A stretch of DNA of 64,000 nucleotides from Limibacillus halophilus (GTDB lineage: Bacteria; Pseudomonadota; Alphaproteobacteria; Kiloniellales; CECT-8803), in the NCBI RefSeq assembly GCF_014191775.1, contig NZ_JACHXA010000009.1, forward strand, positions 1-64,000, read 5' to 3'. Below, piece after piece: positions 28,224 to 38,746 of this stretch (its first letter is position 1; each line of letters opens with the position of its first letter). The notes under the pieces are model-generated. The model had not been told where the DNA came from and did not search any database. It was given only the letters and a program-made list of their open reading frames with translations. Position numbers and translations under genes: made by a program.

Positions 28224-29444
28224 ATGCGTCGCGTGGTCGTCACAGGGCTGGGAGTTGTCTCCAGCATCGGCAACAACAAGCAGGAAGTCACCGAATCTCT
28301 CCGCAAAGGGCGCTCGGGGATTGTGTTCGCCGAGGAATACGCCGAGCGGGGTTTTCGCAGCCATGTTCATGGTGCACCCACGATAAATCTGGATGACCAT
28401 GTAGATCGCCGTGTCCGACGGTTCATGGGTGACGGTGCAGCCTATAACTACGTTGCGGCCCTTGAGGCAATCGCTGATTCAGGTTTAAGCGAGAGCGTGA
28501 TCAGCAACGAACGAACCGGTTTGATTGCCGGTTCGGGGGGACCCTCGACTTCCAATCAAGTCGACGCGGCCGATATCGCGCGCGAAAAGGGTGTTAAGCG
28601 CATGGGCCCCTACATGGTGCCGCGCTGTATGTCCTCGACAAATTCGGCGAATCTCTCCACGGCGCTCAAGATCAAGGGTCTGAGCTATTCCATTTCTTCT
28701 GCCTGTTCTACCAGTGCCCACTGTATCGGCAACGCTGCGGAGTTGATTCAATGGGGTAAACAGGACGTCATGTTGGCGGGCGGCGGCGAGGAACTGCATT
28801 GGACGCTCTCCATGCTGTTCGATTCAATGGGCGCGCTATCCAGCAAATACAACGACACGCCCCAAAAAGCTTCCCGGCCCTATGACGCCAATCGGGACGG
28901 CTTCGTCATAGCGGGCGGCGGCGGCATTGTGATCTTGGAAGAGCTGGAGCATGCCAAGGCACGCGGGGCAAAGATCTACGGCGAATTGGTCGGTTACGGC
29001 GCGACCTCGGACGGCGTTGATATGGTTGCGCCCTCGGGTGAGGGCGCCGTGCGTTGCATGCGTCAGGCCATTTCCACAATCGGCAACGCGCGAGTCGATT
29101 ACATCAATGCGCATGGCACCTCCACGCCGGCGGGCGACATCACCGAGTTGAATGCGGTTCGGGAGGTGTTCGGCACGGATCAGCCAAAACTGTCTTCCAC
29201 GAAATCCCTCACGGGGCACGCCCAAGGGGCCGCTGGTGTAACGGAGGCCATTTACTCGCTGCTGATGATGGAAGGCGGCTTCATAGCCCCTTCGATCAAC
29301 ATAGAAACCCCTGATGAAGGAGCGGCCGGAATGCCAATCGTGACGAGCACGGAAGAGAACGCGAAGCTCGATTGCGTGCTGTCGAATTCATTTGGGTTCG
29401 GTGGGACCAATGCCTGCCTGGTGTTCAGCCGCTACGACAGCTGA
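28224..29444 (+). CDS. fabB: Beta-ketoacyl-ACP synthase I
   Basis: This condensing enzyme elongates unsaturated acyl-ACPs. The 406 residues hold the thiolase fold: [15 protein letters not shown] at the start, the nucleophile Cys in [15 protein letters not shown], the two catalytic His in [11 protein letters not shown] and [14 protein letters not shown], and the C-terminal [18 protein letters not shown] precedes the ATG. Direct linkage with fabA supports FabB rather than FabF. Confidence 0.96.
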   Translation: MRRVVVTGLGVVSSIGNNKQEVTESLRKGRSGIVFAEEYAERGFRSHVHGAPTINLDDHVDRRVRRFMGDGAAYNYVAALEAIADSGLSESVISNERTGLIAGSGGPSTSNQVDAADIAREKGVKRMGPYMVPRCMSSTNSANLSTALKIKGLSYSISSACSTSAHCIGNAAELIQWGKQDVMLAGGGEELHWTLSMLFDSMGALSSKYNDTPQKASRPYDANRDGFVIAGGGGIVILEELEHAKARGAKIYGELVGYGATSDGVDMVAPSGEGAVRCMRQAISTIGNARVDYINAHGTSTPAGDITELNAVREVFGTDQPKLSSTKSLTGHAQGAAGVTEAIYSLLMMEGGFIAPSINIETPDEGAAGMPIVTSTEENAKLDCVLSNSFGFGGTNACLVFSRYDS

Positions 29445-29499
29445 TTGACGAGGTCCAGAGTGGGCGTCAAGACCAAGACGCAAAAGAGAAGTGAGGAAC

Positions 29500-30333
29500 A
29501 TGACTGAAGCGCCTTCCTACCCCAAGGGTCAGTTGATGAGTGGCAAGCGTGGGCTGATCATGGGGGTTGCCAATGATCACTCCATCGCCTGGGGTATCGC
29601 GCAGGCCTTGGCGGCGCAGGGAGCGGAGTTGGCCTTTACCTATCAGGGTGAATCCTTTGGGCGCCGCGTTCAGCCGTTGGCCGAGAGTGTTGGGGCGACC
29701 ATCCTGGAACCTTGTGATGTCGACCGTCAGGAAGACATCGACCGCGTGTTCAAGCGTCTTGAAGAGGCATGGGGCGAGATCGATTTCGTACTTCATGCGG
29801 TGGCCTATTCCGATAAGAACGAGTTGAACGGGCTCTACCTCAATACGACGCGCGACAACTTCCGTCACACTATGGCGATCTCCTGCTATTCCTTCACAGC
29901 GGTCGCGCGCGCAGCCGCCCCCCTGATGAAGGCCGGTGGCAGTCTCCTGACCCTGACCTATTTGGGCGCGGAAAGGGTAACGCCTAACTACAACGTGATG
30001 GGTGTGGCAAAGGCGGCTTTGGAAGCCAGCGTTCGGTATCTCGCGGTCGATCTGGGAGACCAGAACGTACGTGTCAACGCCTTGTCGGCGGGGCCGATGC
30101 GCACGCTGGCGGGGTCGGCCATCGGCGCGGCGCGCTTCGTTTACCGCTGGACCGGAAATCAGGCGCCGCTGCACCGTAACCCACAGCTTGCCGAGGTCGG
30201 CCGTTCCGGTCTCTATCTGTTGTCGGGTCTATCGGCAGGCGTCACCGGCGAGGTTCATCACGTCGACTGTGGCTACCATGCCGTGGGCATACCCAACCCC
30301 AAACGGATGGACAGTCCTTCCAGCAAAGAGTGA
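29500..30333 (+). CDS. fabI: Enoyl-ACP reductase (NADH), FabI type
   Basis: FabI reduces enoyl-ACP with NAD(P)H, the last step of each elongation cycle. The 277 residues form a short-chain dehydrogenase fold: GLIMGVANDHSIAWGIA for the cofactor site, LHAVAYSDKNELNG, and the Tyr-x6-Lys pair in NYNVMGVAKAALEAS. AGPMRTLAGSAIG is also typical. ATG 29500 has GAGGA upstream; a GTG at 29491 is in frame. The gene ends 8 bases before the convergent phosphodiesterase gene. Confidence 0.96.
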   Translation: MTEAPSYPKGQLMSGKRGLIMGVANDHSIAWGIAQALAAQGAELAFTYQGESFGRRVQPLAESVGATILEPCDVDRQEDIDRVFKRLEEAWGEIDFVLHAVAYSDKNELNGLYLNTTRDNFRHTMAISCYSFTAVARAAAPLMKAGGSLLTLTYLGAERVTPNYNVMGVAKAALEASVRYLAVDLGDQNVRVNALSAGPMRTLAGSAIGAARFVYRWTGNQAPLHRNPQLAEVGRSGLYLLSGLSAGVTGEVHHVDCGYHAVGIPNPKRMDSPSSKE

Positions 30334-30341
30334 TACCGGCA

Positions 30342-31070
30342 TTACTCGCTTGATTTTGCGGCTTCGCCGATGGCCGTTACGTGGTCGGTGAAAACGCTGT
30401 CCACCTCCATATTCCAGAGCGCACGGGCGCGGTCGGGATCGTTGACCGTATAGGTCAGCACGCGCAGTCCGAGAGCCTTTGCCTCATCGACCAAGGCGGG
30501 CGTTGCCGAGCGCTGGTCAAGGTGTAGCGAGAAGGCACCCAAACGATCGGCGGCCCTGCGCCAGTCCGCATCGGGTGTATCCCTGAAGTCGATCAGAACG
30601 CCGCGAGGCCACTCGGGCATGACGTCAGCAGCGACCGCCAGGGCTTGCCAATCAAAGCTGGACAGCAAGGGCGGCGTATCATGGCCCCAATGCCCGCGCA
30701 GCGTATCGATGGTGCGCCGCGCGGTTTCGGTAGCCCTTCCCGGCGTCGGTTTGATCTCCACGTTGGCCAGCAAGCCGGCCTTGCCCAAGACCGCCAGCGT
30801 TTCCTCAAGCGACGGGATCGCAGTAGCCAGCGTGGCGTTTACTTCTTGAAGCTCAGCAAAGTCTGTTTCAGCCATGTCGCGATCAACGCCCGCGATACGG
30901 CGGAGGTTGTCATCGTGATGCACAACGGGCACCCCGTCGGCAGTCAGCATGACATCGAACTCAACCCAACTCGCCCCCAACTCTGCGGCTTTGCGGAAAG
31001 CCTCCAGGCTGTTTTCCGGTGCGTCGGCGGAAGCCCCCCGGTGGGCGATGAAGGGCGGTAGGGTCAGCAT
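30342..31070 (-). CDS. Glycerophosphodiester phosphodiesterase family protein
   Basis: An enzyme of 242 residues with the GDPD TIM barrel: FIAHRGASADAPENSLEAF near the N-terminus (catalytic His and Arg-Gly), WVEFDVMLTADGVPVVHHDD (metal-binding Glu/Asp and the second His), NVEIKPTPG and a C-terminal VDSVFTDH. It should hydrolyse glycerophosphodiesters to glycerol 3-phosphate and alcohols. No signal peptide is seen, so it is cytosolic (UgpQ-like). ATG 31070 has GGGAG upstream. It lies after the pnp terminator and seems to be a separate unit. Confidence 0.92.
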   Translation of the reverse strand: MLTLPPFIAHRGASADAPENSLEAFRKAAELGASWVEFDVMLTADGVPVVHHDDNLRRIAGVDRDMAETDFAELQEVNATLATAIPSLEETLAVLGKAGLLANVEIKPTPGRATETARRTIDTLRGHWGHDTPPLLSSFDWQALAVAADVMPEWPRGVLIDFRDTPDADWRRAADRLGAFSLHLDQRSATPALVDEAKALGLRVLTYTVNDPDRARALWNMEVDSVFTDHVTAIGEAAKSSE

Positions 31071-31145
31071 GGGAAACTCCCGTTTAAATCGAATGTGGAA
31101 TGCAGATGGTAAAACGAATCTTAGAAGTGCGGTTCGACACATCAA

Positions 31146-31183
31146 CAGAAAAAGGGCGCGTCCCGGAACAGGACACGCCCTTT
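31146..31183 (-). terminator. Rho-independent terminator after pnp
   Basis: On the minus strand AAAGGGCGTGTCC pairs with GGACGCGCCCTTT (13 bp with one G-U pair; arms 31171-31183 and 31151-31163 in plus coordinates). A short T-run follows. It sits 26 bases after the pnp stop. Confidence 0.85.
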
Positions 31184-31208
31184 CGTCTTAGCTACTTAGG
31201 GGAAGGCC

Positions 31209-33332
31209 TCAGGAGGCGCTTTCTTCCTTCGGCTCCAGGTCCTCGCCGGTTTCCTGGTTGACGCGCTTCATCGACAACTTGACCTTACCGCGGTCATCGA
31301 TGCCGATGCACTTCACGTACACTTCCTCGCCTTCCTTGACCACGTCGGTCGTCTGGTTGACGCGCTCCGGCTTCAATTCGGAGATATGCACCAGACCGTC
31401 GCGCTGCCCCATGAAGTTCACGAAAGCACCGAAATCGACGGTCTTCACGACCTTGCCACGATAGACCGTGCCGACTTCCGGCTCGGCCACGATGGAACGA
31501 ATCCAGTCGATGGCCGCCTGGCCCTTGACGCTGTCGACAGCGGCGACCTTAACGGTGCCGTCATCCTCGATGTCGATCTTGGCGCCGGTCACTTCCGTGA
31601 TCTCACGGATAACCTTACCGCCGGTGCCGATGATGTCGCGGATCTTGTCGCGCGGCACGTTGATCACTGTGATGCGCGGCGCATAGTCGGACACGCCTTC
31701 GCGGCTGGACTGCATGGCCTTGGACATTTCACCCAGGATATGCACGCGACCCGCACGGGCCTGCTCCAGAGCAATCTTCATGATCTCCGGTGTGATGGAG
31801 GTGATCTTGATATCCATCTGCAAGGCGGTGACGCCATCTTCGGATCCAGCAACCTTGAAGTCCATATCGCCAAGGTGATCTTCGTCACCCAGGATATCGG
31901 ACAGGACGGCGAACTCCTCGCCTTCCTTGATCAGACCCATGGCGATACCGGCGCAGGGACGCTTGAGCGGTACGCCCGCATCCATCAGAGCCAGGGAGGA
32001 ACCGCATACGGTTGCCATCGAAGACGATCCGTTCGATTCCGTGATCTCGGAGACCACGCGAAGCGTGTAGGGGAAGTCTTCCTTCGCCGGCAGCAGGGGA
32101 TGAATGGCGCGCCAAGCAAGCTTTCCATGCCCGATCTCGCGGCGGCCCGGGCCGCGCATGAAACCGGCTTCACCGACCGAGTAGGGCGGGAAGTTGTAGT
32201 GCAGCATGAAGTTCTCGCGGTATTCGCCTTCCAGCGCGTCGATGATCTGCTCATCAGAGCCGGTGCCGAGCGTTGAGGCAACCAGTGCCTGCGTCTCGCC
32301 GCGGGTAAAGAGTGCGGAACCGTGGGTGCGGGGAAGGATGCCAACTTCCGACACGATAGGGCGGACATCCGAAAGGCCTCGGCCGTCGATGCGCTTCTTC
32401 GTCTTCAGCACATTGCCACGAACGATGTCGCTTTCCAGGGACTTGAAGACCCCCGGGAACACGGCCAGCATTTCCTCGCGCTCAGCCAAGGTCTCAAGTG
32501 CGGCTGCCTTGACTTCGGCAACCTTGTCCTGACGGGCCTGCTTATCGGGTTCGCTGTAAGCCGCGGCCAATTTCTTGCCGAAAGCGCCTTCCAGCTCCTT
32601 GCGCAGAGCCTCGACTTCGGCAGGTTGTTCCGGAACGTCGCGGGGCTCCTTGGCGGCCAGTTCGGCCAACTCAATGATGGCGTTGATCACCGCCTGCATT
32701 TCCTGGTGGCCGTAGTTGACGGCGCCCAGCATGATTTCCTCGGAAAGCTCTTTGGCCTCCGATTCCACCATCAGCACACCTTCAGCGGTGCCTGCAACCA
32801 CGAGATCAAGGTCGCTCTCTGCGATCTCGGCGACGCGGGGGTTGAGGATGTACTCACCATCCTTGTAACCGACGCGGGCGGCCGCGATCGGGCCGAGGAA
32901 AGGCAGACCGGAGATGGTTAGCGCAGCACTTGCGCCGATCATGGCGACCACATCGGGGTCGTTCTCCAGGTCGTGGCTAAGCACTGTGCAGATGACTTGG
33001 GTCTCGTTCTTGTAACCCTTGGCGAACAATGGGCGGATCGGACGGTCGATCAGACGCGATACCAGGGTATCTTTTTCTGTCGGGCGCCCTTCACGCTTGA
33101 AGAAGCCGCCGGGAATCTTGCCCGTGGCGAAATACTTCTCCTGGTAGTTGACCGTCAGCGGGAAGAAATCAATCCCGGCCTTCGGTGTTTTTGCGCCAAC
33201 GGCGGTGCAGAGCACGACCGTGTCGCCGTAGCGGGCCAAGACTGCCCCGTCTGCCTGACGGGCAATGCGCCCGGTTTCCAGACTGAGGGTGCGTCCGCCC
33301 CACTCAATTTCCTTACGGTAGATTTCGAACAT
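31209..33332 (-). CDS. pnp: Polyribonucleotide nucleotidyltransferase
   Basis: PNPase is a 3'-5' phosphorolytic exoribonuclease of the degradosome. The 707 residues comprise two RNase PH domains joined by a helical domain ([70 protein letters not shown]), a KH domain ([20 protein letters not shown], about 565-600) and an S1 domain ([17 protein letters not shown], about 625-695). It is the last gene of the rpsO-side operon and ends before a strong terminator. Confidence 0.97.
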   Translation of the reverse strand: MFEIYRKEIEWGGRTLSLETGRIARQADGAVLARYGDTVVLCTAVGAKTPKAGIDFFPLTVNYQEKYFATGKIPGGFFKREGRPTEKDTLVSRLIDRPIRPLFAKGYKNETQVICTVLSHDLENDPDVVAMIGASAALTISGLPFLGPIAAARVGYKDGEYILNPRVAEIAESDLDLVVAGTAEGVLMVESEAKELSEEIMLGAVNYGHQEMQAVINAIIELAELAAKEPRDVPEQPAEVEALRKELEGAFGKKLAAAYSEPDKQARQDKVAEVKAAALETLAEREEMLAVFPGVFKSLESDIVRGNVLKTKKRIDGRGLSDVRPIVSEVGILPRTHGSALFTRGETQALVASTLGTGSDEQIIDALEGEYRENFMLHYNFPPYSVGEAGFMRGPGRREIGHGKLAWRAIHPLLPAKEDFPYTLRVVSEITESNGSSSMATVCGSSLALMDAGVPLKRPCAGIAMGLIKEGEEFAVLSDILGDEDHLGDMDFKVAGSEDGVTALQMDIKITSITPEIMKIALEQARAGRVHILGEMSKAMQSSREGVSDYAPRITVINVPRDKIRDIIGTGGKVIREITEVTGAKIDIEDDGTVKVAAVDSVKGQAAIDWIRSIVAEPEVGTVYRGKVVKTVDFGAFVNFMGQRDGLVHISELKPERVNQTTDVVKEGEEVYVKCIGIDDRGKVKLSMKRVNQETGEDLEPKEESAS

Positions 33333-33649
33333 CAGTGGTTCATCCTTACTGGTTCCGGCCGGAACAAGAAAACCGGACCCGCGAAAGAAGCGCTGCCAAT
33401 GCTATTTTCAAGCGGCGCTGCTTGCGTCGGCCCGGTCGTTGAAATCCGCACTCCGGCCGTTGGCGCGAATTCCTGCATCAATGCATGGTTCAGGGTCATA
33501 GTCCGGGCAACGTCCCTTGACGCCGCAACGGGTTTGTCCCCGAGGAAAAAAGAAAGGGAGCTGACCGCAGCCGTCCGCTTGCGCAAATTCCCTGCGGGGA
33601 TTGCACACTTGGTCGACGAAACGATCACGCTCCCGATCATGTTTGCCGC
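33333..33649. other. Intergenic region between rpsO and pnp
   Basis: This 317-base gap holds no gene that I can support. A perfect palindrome GTTCCGGCCGGAAC (33352-33365) lies close to the pnp start, in the position of the pnp leader. At the other end the rpsO stop codon sits in a small GCCGC/GCGGC hairpin. In enterobacteria this leader region is the site of RNase III cleavage and PNPase autocontrol; the same role here is inference. Confidence 0.4.
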
Positions 33650-33919
33650 TTAGCGGCGCAGTCCCAGACGCTCGATCAGGCTCGCGTAGCGGCCGTGATC
33701 CTTGCGCTTCAGATAGTCCAACAGGCGGCGGCGCTGACCAACCATGATCAGAAGGCCGCGGCGTGAATGGAAATCCTTGTTATGCGACTGCAAGTGTCCG
33801 GTCAGGTTCTTGATCCGCTCGCTCAGGATGGCGACCTGGACTTCGGGTGACCCGGTGTCGTTGGCCTGTTGGGCGAACTCGTTGATCAGTTCCTGTTTAC
33901 GTTCGGCGGTAATAGACAT
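33650..33919 (-). CDS. rpsO: 30S ribosomal protein S15
   Basis: A protein of 89 residues that binds 16S rRNA early in small-subunit assembly. The sequence is typical throughout: [59 protein letters not shown] and [20 protein letters not shown]. It lies 23 bases after truB on the same strand, as in the conserved truB-rpsO-pnp order. Confidence 0.97.
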   Translation of the reverse strand: MSITAERKQELINEFAQQANDTGSPEVQVAILSERIKNLTGHLQSHNKDFHSRRGLLIMVGQRRRLLDYLKRKDHGRYASLIERLGLRR

Positions 33920-33942
33920 ACTTCATCCGTCCTTCGACATCG

Positions 33943-34878
33943 CTAAAGATTTAAGACACGGACCGGACTTAAAGCGCCCGCTTCATACCGTGCCAAAGCC
34001 ACCGGTTTGCCTCCTGCCAGGGCACAGACCACCTCGCCTTCGTCCAACTCCAGCGACGCGATCCGCTCCCGATGAAGACGAGAGAGGAGGGATACCGGCT
34101 GCCCTCGTCTGAGGCTTAGCGCCTCACCTTCCGATAGGGCCAGAGCCGGGATGTCGTCCAGCGCGGTCTCAATCGGAAGCAGTTGCTCGAAGGCGGCGGG
34201 ACTATGCCCCATCGCCTCCAGGGAATCCAGGGAAATCGCACGTTCCTCAGTGAAGGAGCCGACAGCCAGGCGGCGCAATTCCGTTACGTGGGCAAAGGTG
34301 CCCGCAGCCAGCCCGATGTCGCGCGCGAGCGCTCGCATATAGGTGCCTTTGCCGCAAGCGACCTCGAAAACCGCGTGGTCGGCATCGGGCATGGCGACAA
34401 GCGACAGCTCAAAGATCTCCACGCGACGTGCTTTCAGTTCGAAGACCTCGCCTTCGCGCGCCAGATCGTATGCCCGCTCGCCGGCAACCTTGATGGCGGA
34501 AAAGCGAGGCGGCGTCTGCTCGATTTCGCCAAGGAACCGGGGCAGTAACGCCTCTATCTCGGCTTTCGTCGGGCGGTTGTCGCTTTCTTGCGTGACACTG
34601 CCCTCGGTATCGTCGCTCGTCGTCGCCTGTCCCCAACGCAGCTTGAACCGGTATCGTTTGCCGCATTCCATCGCATAGGGAACGGTTTTGGTCGCCTCTC
34701 CGAGGGCGATGGGCAGGATGCCGGTTGCCAGGGGATCCAGCGTGCCGCCATGCCCGGCTTTCTGAGCGTTGAAGAGCCGTTTGATCCGGCTGACTGCTTG
34801 GGTCGAGGTGAGAGCGAGGGGCTTGTCCAAAACGAGCCAGCCGTTGACCGGGTCCCCTTTGCGCTTACGCGCCATCAT
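33943..34878 (-). CDS. truB: tRNA pseudouridine(55) synthase
   Basis: This enzyme makes the universal pseudouridine of the T-loop. Its 311 residues show GWLVLDKPLALTSTQAVS, the catalytic Asp in AGHGGTLDPLATGILPI, RYRFKLRWGQATTSDDTEG, KVAGERAYDLAREGE and CGKGTYMRALARDIG, then a PUA-like tail. ATG 34878 has GAGGAG just upstream and overlaps the rbfA end by 14 bases; ATG 34875 is the alternative. Confidence 0.95.
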   Translation of the reverse strand: MMARKRKGDPVNGWLVLDKPLALTSTQAVSRIKRLFNAQKAGHGGTLDPLATGILPIALGEATKTVPYAMECGKRYRFKLRWGQATTSDDTEGSVTQESDNRPTKAEIEALLPRFLGEIEQTPPRFSAIKVAGERAYDLAREGEVFELKARRVEIFELSLVAMPDADHAVFEVACGKGTYMRALARDIGLAAGTFAHVTELRRLAVGSFTEERAISLDSLEAMGHSPAAFEQLLPIETALDDIPALALSEGEALSLRRGQPVSLLSRLHRERIASLELDEGEVVCALAGGKPVALARYEAGALSPVRVLNL

Positions 34879-35296
34879 CCCGGTTCTCCTCAGGGTCAGG
34901 TGCGTCGTCGCCGGCCTCCCGGTTTGCCAGATCATGCGCGGCCTTTCCGCCTTTCAAGAGGCGGTTGATGCGCGCGGCTTCCTCGAAGGAGCGGTCCGCC
35001 TCGAAAGAAAGGCGTGGAACCGTGCGCAGGGTAACCTCGCGGGCCAACAAGCCACGCAGGTATGGCGCTGCTCGCTTCAAGGCCGTAACGACGTCATCCA
35101 ACTCCTCGCCGCCCAGTGGGGTGACGAAGGCGGTGGCGGCCCGTAGATCGGGGCTGAGGCGCACCTCGCTCACGGTAATAACGCGCCCGACAAGTGCGGG
35201 GTCGCGGAAGTCCGCGTTCATGAGAATGCGCGCCAGCGCGTGGCGAATTTCCTCGCCAACACGAAGCTGGCGCTGACTTGGCGGTTTAACTGTCAT
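34865..35296 (-). CDS. rbfA: Ribosome-binding factor A
   Basis: A small KH-fold protein of 143 residues needed for 16S rRNA 5' processing and cold growth. Family segments are SQRQLRVGEEIRHALARIL, ITVSEVRLSPDLRAATAFV, LKRAAPYLRGLLAREV and RTVPRLSFEADRSFEEAARI. The tail is acidic. ATG 35296 (MTVKPPSQRQ) is chosen because family similarity starts there; upstream in-frame sequence is Arg-rich and unlike any domain. It lies between infB and truB, as expected. Confidence 0.94.
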   Translation of the reverse strand: MTVKPPSQRQLRVGEEIRHALARILMNADFRDPALVGRVITVSEVRLSPDLRAATAFVTPLGGEELDDVVTALKRAAPYLRGLLAREVTLRTVPRLSFEADRSFEEAARINRLLKGGKAAHDLANREAGDDAPDPEENRDDGA

Positions 35297-35352
35297 ACCG
35301 AATGTCCGGTTTCCTGCCTGGTCTCGCGAGGTTCGGGAGAAAGCGGCGCGCC

Positions 35353-38025
35353 TTAAAGTTCGCGCTGCTTCTCCTCGATCTCGTAGCACTCGATCACATC
35401 GCCGACCTGGATGTCGTTGTAGTTCTCGAAGGCCATGCCGCATTCGTAACCGGATTTGACCTCCTTGACCTCGTCCTTGAAGCGACGCAGCGTCTTCAGG
35501 TTGCCATCGTGCACGACCACGTCGTCACGCAGCAGCCTGACCTTGCAGCCACGCTTCACGACACCGTCGGTGATCATGCAGCCTGCAACCTTACCGACCT
35601 TGGTAATGTTGAAGACCTCGCGGATTGCTGCATAACCCAGGAACTTCTCTGCCTGTTCCGGATCGAGTAGGCCACTAAGCGCGGCCTTCATCTCGTCCAC
35701 CACGTTGTAAATGATGGAGTAGTAGCGGATGTCCACGCCATCGCGCCGGGCCGCATCACGGGCCTGGGCATTCGCGCGAACGTTGAAGGCGATGACGATC
35801 GCATCGGAAGCGCGTGCCAAGGTGATGTCGGATTCGTTGACACCACCAACACCGGCATGAAGGACCCGCACGCGAGCCTCGTCGGTGCCAACCTTGTTGA
35901 GTGCTTGAACGATGGCTTCTTGGGAGCCCTGAACGTCGGATTTGACGACGACCGAGAGTTCCTTGATCTCACCTTCTTTGATCTTCGAGAGCATCTGCTC
36001 CAGACTGCCGCGACCCGAACGGGCCATGTCGGATTGGCGTTTTGCCTCCGAGCGGAACTCCGAAATCTCGCGTGCCTTGGTTTCATCCTCGACAACCACG
36101 AAGTCGTCGCCCGCATGGGGGGTGCCCTGCAAACCCGTGACCTCGACCGGGATCGACGGACCCGCCTCTTCGACACGCTCGCCACGGTCGTTGATCAGGG
36201 CGCGAACGCGACCCCATTCGTTACCCGTGACGAATACGTCGCCCATCCTCAGGGTTCCGCGCTGGACCAGGACGGTCGCAACGGAGCCACGCCCCTGCTC
36301 CAACCTTGCCTCGACCACCACGCCCTCAGCGGCGCGCAGTGCGTTGGCTTTCAGTTCGAGAATTTCCGCCTGAAGCTGGATAGCTTCCTCCAGATCGGGC
36401 AGCCCTTCGCGGGTTTTGGCCGAAACCGGAATGGCGATGATTTCACCGCCCATTTCCTCGACCACCAGATCATGGCTCAGGAGCTCTTGCTTGACGCGGT
36501 CGGGGTTTGCTTCGGGTTTGTCCATCTTGTTGATGGCGACAATGATCGGCACCTGTGCCGCCTTGGCGTGATTAATGGCCTCCACGGTTTGTTCCATGAT
36601 GCCGTCATCGGCGGCCACCACCAACACCACGATGTCGGTCACGTTGGCGCCGCGTGCGCGCATCTCGGTAAAGGCGGCGTGGCCCGGCGTATCGATAAAG
36701 GTGATCGACTGTCCGGACGCAAGGTGTACCTGATAGGCGCCGATATGCTGCGTAATGCCACCGGCTTCCTGGGCCACCACGTCACTGGCGCGCAAGGCGT
36801 CCAGGAGCGACGTCTTACCGTGGTCGACGTGGCCCATGACGGTCACGACCGGTGCGCGGGGCTCCAGGTTGGAATCGTCATCTGGGTCGCCGCGCATGCC
36901 GATTTCCACGTCGGAGTCGGAAACACGGCGCAGTTTATGGCCGAACTCCTCGACCACCAACTCGGCGGTGTCGGCATCAATGGTCTGGTTGATGGTTACC
37001 ATCACGCCCAATTTCATGAGCGTTTTGACGACTTCGCCGCCCCGTTCCGCCATACGATTCGCCAGTTCCTGAACGGTGATCGTTTCCGGCACCACGACCT
37101 CGCGAATAACCTTGCGGGCGGGCTGTGAAGCCATCTGCTCACGTAAACGCTGCTTCTCGCGCTCGCGCTGACGACGCAAAGAGGCGAGTGAGCGTTGGCG
37201 TTCCTGTTCGCCTTCACCTTCCAGGGCGCGGCTGATCGTCAGCTTGCCACGCCGACGGTCGTCGGGCGTCCGCCGTGTTGTCGGTGCTTTGGGAAGAGCG
37301 GCTTTGCGCTTGACGCGCCCGCCCATTTCCTCCGCCAGATCGGCAATGCTGTCTTCGCCTTCGGGGCGCTCCTTGTCGCGCCGCCGGCGGGCCGTGGCTT
37401 CCTCGTGGGTTTCTCCAGGGAAGACTTCAAGCGCGGCTTCGGCGCCATCGGCCGGCGTGGCGTCCTCGACGGGTTCCGGCTGCGGCTCCTCGCCGCGGGC
37501 GCGCGCCTCGGCTTCCTTTTCCTTTCGGCGCGCCTCGGCTTCGGCTTCAAGCTCGGCGCGTGCTTCTTCCTCAGCCAGCCTGCGCGCGTCCTCTTCTGCC
37601 TTGCGCTTGGCTTCTTCCTTGGCACGCTCCTTCTCTTCGATGCTGCGGCGCGCGTCCTCTTCTGCCTTGCGCTTGGCCTCTTCCTCGCTCCGCTTCTTTG
37701 CTTCCTCGACGACGCGCATGCGCACCTGGCGCTCCTGGCCAGTCAAGTGGGAGTCGTCTTCGGGAATTACAGTCGGAGCCTCGGTTTCCTCGCTTGTGCG
37801 GCGGCCGCGCAGTTCGATGCTCGGCTTTGCCGCAGCGGCCCGCGCCTCTGCCGGATTTGGCTGAGCACTGCGCGATCGCTTGACTTCCACCTGGACGGTC
37901 TTGCTGCGACCATGACTGAAGCTCTGGCGAACCTGACCGGCGTCCAGAGTTTTCTTCAGTTCGAGCCGCCCACTGCCGCTGAGGCTGAGAGGCTTTTTCG
38001 GCGTCTTCTCTTTGCTTTCGCTCAT
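35353..38025 (-). CDS. infB: Translation initiation factor IF-2
   Basis: IF-2 is the GTPase that brings fMet-tRNA to the 30S subunit. The 890 residues begin with a conserved alphaproteobacterial N-terminus ([15 protein letters not shown]). A highly charged coiled region rich in Glu, Lys and Arg (about 100-240) follows. The G domain has GHVDHGKT (about 398-405), DTPGHAAF (from about 445) and NKMD (about 499-502), and the C-terminal domains follow ([30 protein letters not shown]). Its start overlaps the ylxR stop by ATGA. Confidence 0.97.
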   Translation of the reverse strand: MSESKEKTPKKPLSLSGSGRLELKKTLDAGQVRQSFSHGRSKTVQVEVKRSRSAQPNPAEARAAAAKPSIELRGRRTSEETEAPTVIPEDDSHLTGQERQVRMRVVEEAKKRSEEEAKRKAEEDARRSIEEKERAKEEAKRKAEEDARRLAEEEARAELEAEAEARRKEKEAEARARGEEPQPEPVEDATPADGAEAALEVFPGETHEEATARRRRDKERPEGEDSIADLAEEMGGRVKRKAALPKAPTTRRTPDDRRRGKLTISRALEGEGEQERQRSLASLRRQREREKQRLREQMASQPARKVIREVVVPETITVQELANRMAERGGEVVKTLMKLGVMVTINQTIDADTAELVVEEFGHKLRRVSDSDVEIGMRGDPDDDSNLEPRAPVVTVMGHVDHGKTSLLDALRASDVVAQEAGGITQHIGAYQVHLASGQSITFIDTPGHAAFTEMRARGANVTDIVVLVVAADDGIMEQTVEAINHAKAAQVPIIVAINKMDKPEANPDRVKQELLSHDLVVEEMGGEIIAIPVSAKTREGLPDLEEAIQLQAEILELKANALRAAEGVVVEARLEQGRGSVATVLVQRGTLRMGDVFVTGNEWGRVRALINDRGERVEEAGPSIPVEVTGLQGTPHAGDDFVVVEDETKAREISEFRSEAKRQSDMARSGRGSLEQMLSKIKEGEIKELSVVVKSDVQGSQEAIVQALNKVGTDEARVRVLHAGVGGVNESDITLARASDAIVIAFNVRANAQARDAARRDGVDIRYYSIIYNVVDEMKAALSGLLDPEQAEKFLGYAAIREVFNITKVGKVAGCMITDGVVKRGCKVRLLRDDVVVHDGNLKTLRRFKDEVKEVKSGYECGMAFENYNDIQVGDVIECYEIEEKQREL

Positions 38026-38675
38026 CTCTTCCCGTGTCTTTCCATCAGAGCGTCGGACCCATCGTTGGTCCTGCTCATAAATTCTTCAAATCTCGCGGCT
38101 TCCCGCCGCAACTTCGTTGCCAGACCGCCTGGCGCCAGGGCAACGTGCACCGACGTATCCCGGCCAAAGGCTTTACCCAATTCGGCGGCGGTGAAGATCT
38201 GAAAGATCCGCAGTCCTTCGCCGATTGCCTTGGCTAGGCCAATCATCCGTTTGCGGCCGCCTTCCGAAGCATCGCTAGCTTCCAACAAGACGGCAACGCG
38301 ACCACTTCCCAGCCAACTCCGAACCTTCTCCTGACCGGCCACGGCCTCGCCCGCGCGGCGCGCCAGCGCTATGGAGTCCAAACAGCGTTGCCGCATCAGC
38401 GCTTCAACCTGATCCGCCAAATCTTCAGGCACACGCACGGTACTCTTTGCCGCTTTGGCAAAAAGTCGCCTGCGTTGCGCATGCGCAATCATATCGCGTT
38501 GCGGCGCAATCCACAAACCGCGCCCAGGCAAACGCTCACTCAAGTCCGGCACCAACAGGCCGTCGGGGTCGACGACCAGACGGATCAGCGCTTCCTTGGG
38601 CCGACGTTTGCCGCTGGCCAAACATCTCCGAATCGCCTCGGAGCGCGGCGCGCGGCGCGGCTCCGATTCGCGCAT
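38022..38675 (-). CDS. YlxR-L7Ae-like RNA-binding protein
   Basis: A protein of 217 residues with two parts. Residues about 10-95 are a YlxR/DUF448 domain ([35 protein letters not shown]). Residues about 115-205 resemble an L7Ae-type RNA-binding fold ([32 protein letters not shown]). This two-domain form between nusA and infB is common in Alphaproteobacteria. YlxR proteins from other bacteria bind RNA, and one is reported to modulate RNase P; function here is inferred only as RNA binding. Confidence 0.88.
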   Translation of the reverse strand: MRESEPRRAPRSEAIRRCLASGKRRPKEALIRLVVDPDGLLVPDLSERLPGRGLWIAPQRDMIAHAQRRRLFAKAAKSTVRVPEDLADQVEALMRQRCLDSIALARRAGEAVAGQEKVRSWLGSGRVAVLLEASDASEGGRKRMIGLAKAIGEGLRIFQIFTAAELGKAFGRDTSVHVALAPGGLATKLRREAARFEEFMSRTNDGSDALMERHGKR

Positions 38676-38746
38676 CGACTCCCCGACACCCCTTTGTGGG
38701 ATCTCATCGGTCTTGTCTGCCTGTCGATCATCCTTAGGACTGGCGG

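Noticed and set aside
33333-33649. Overlapping open frames between rpsO and pnp
   Set aside because: The translations are low-complexity with no domains, and both strands are equally open. The region fits the rpsO-pnp leader better.
35857-37128. Long open frame of 423 codons on the plus strand
   Set aside because: It is antisense to infB, whose GTPase motifs are certain. Long antisense frames are expected in GC-rich coding DNA, and the translation shows no domain.
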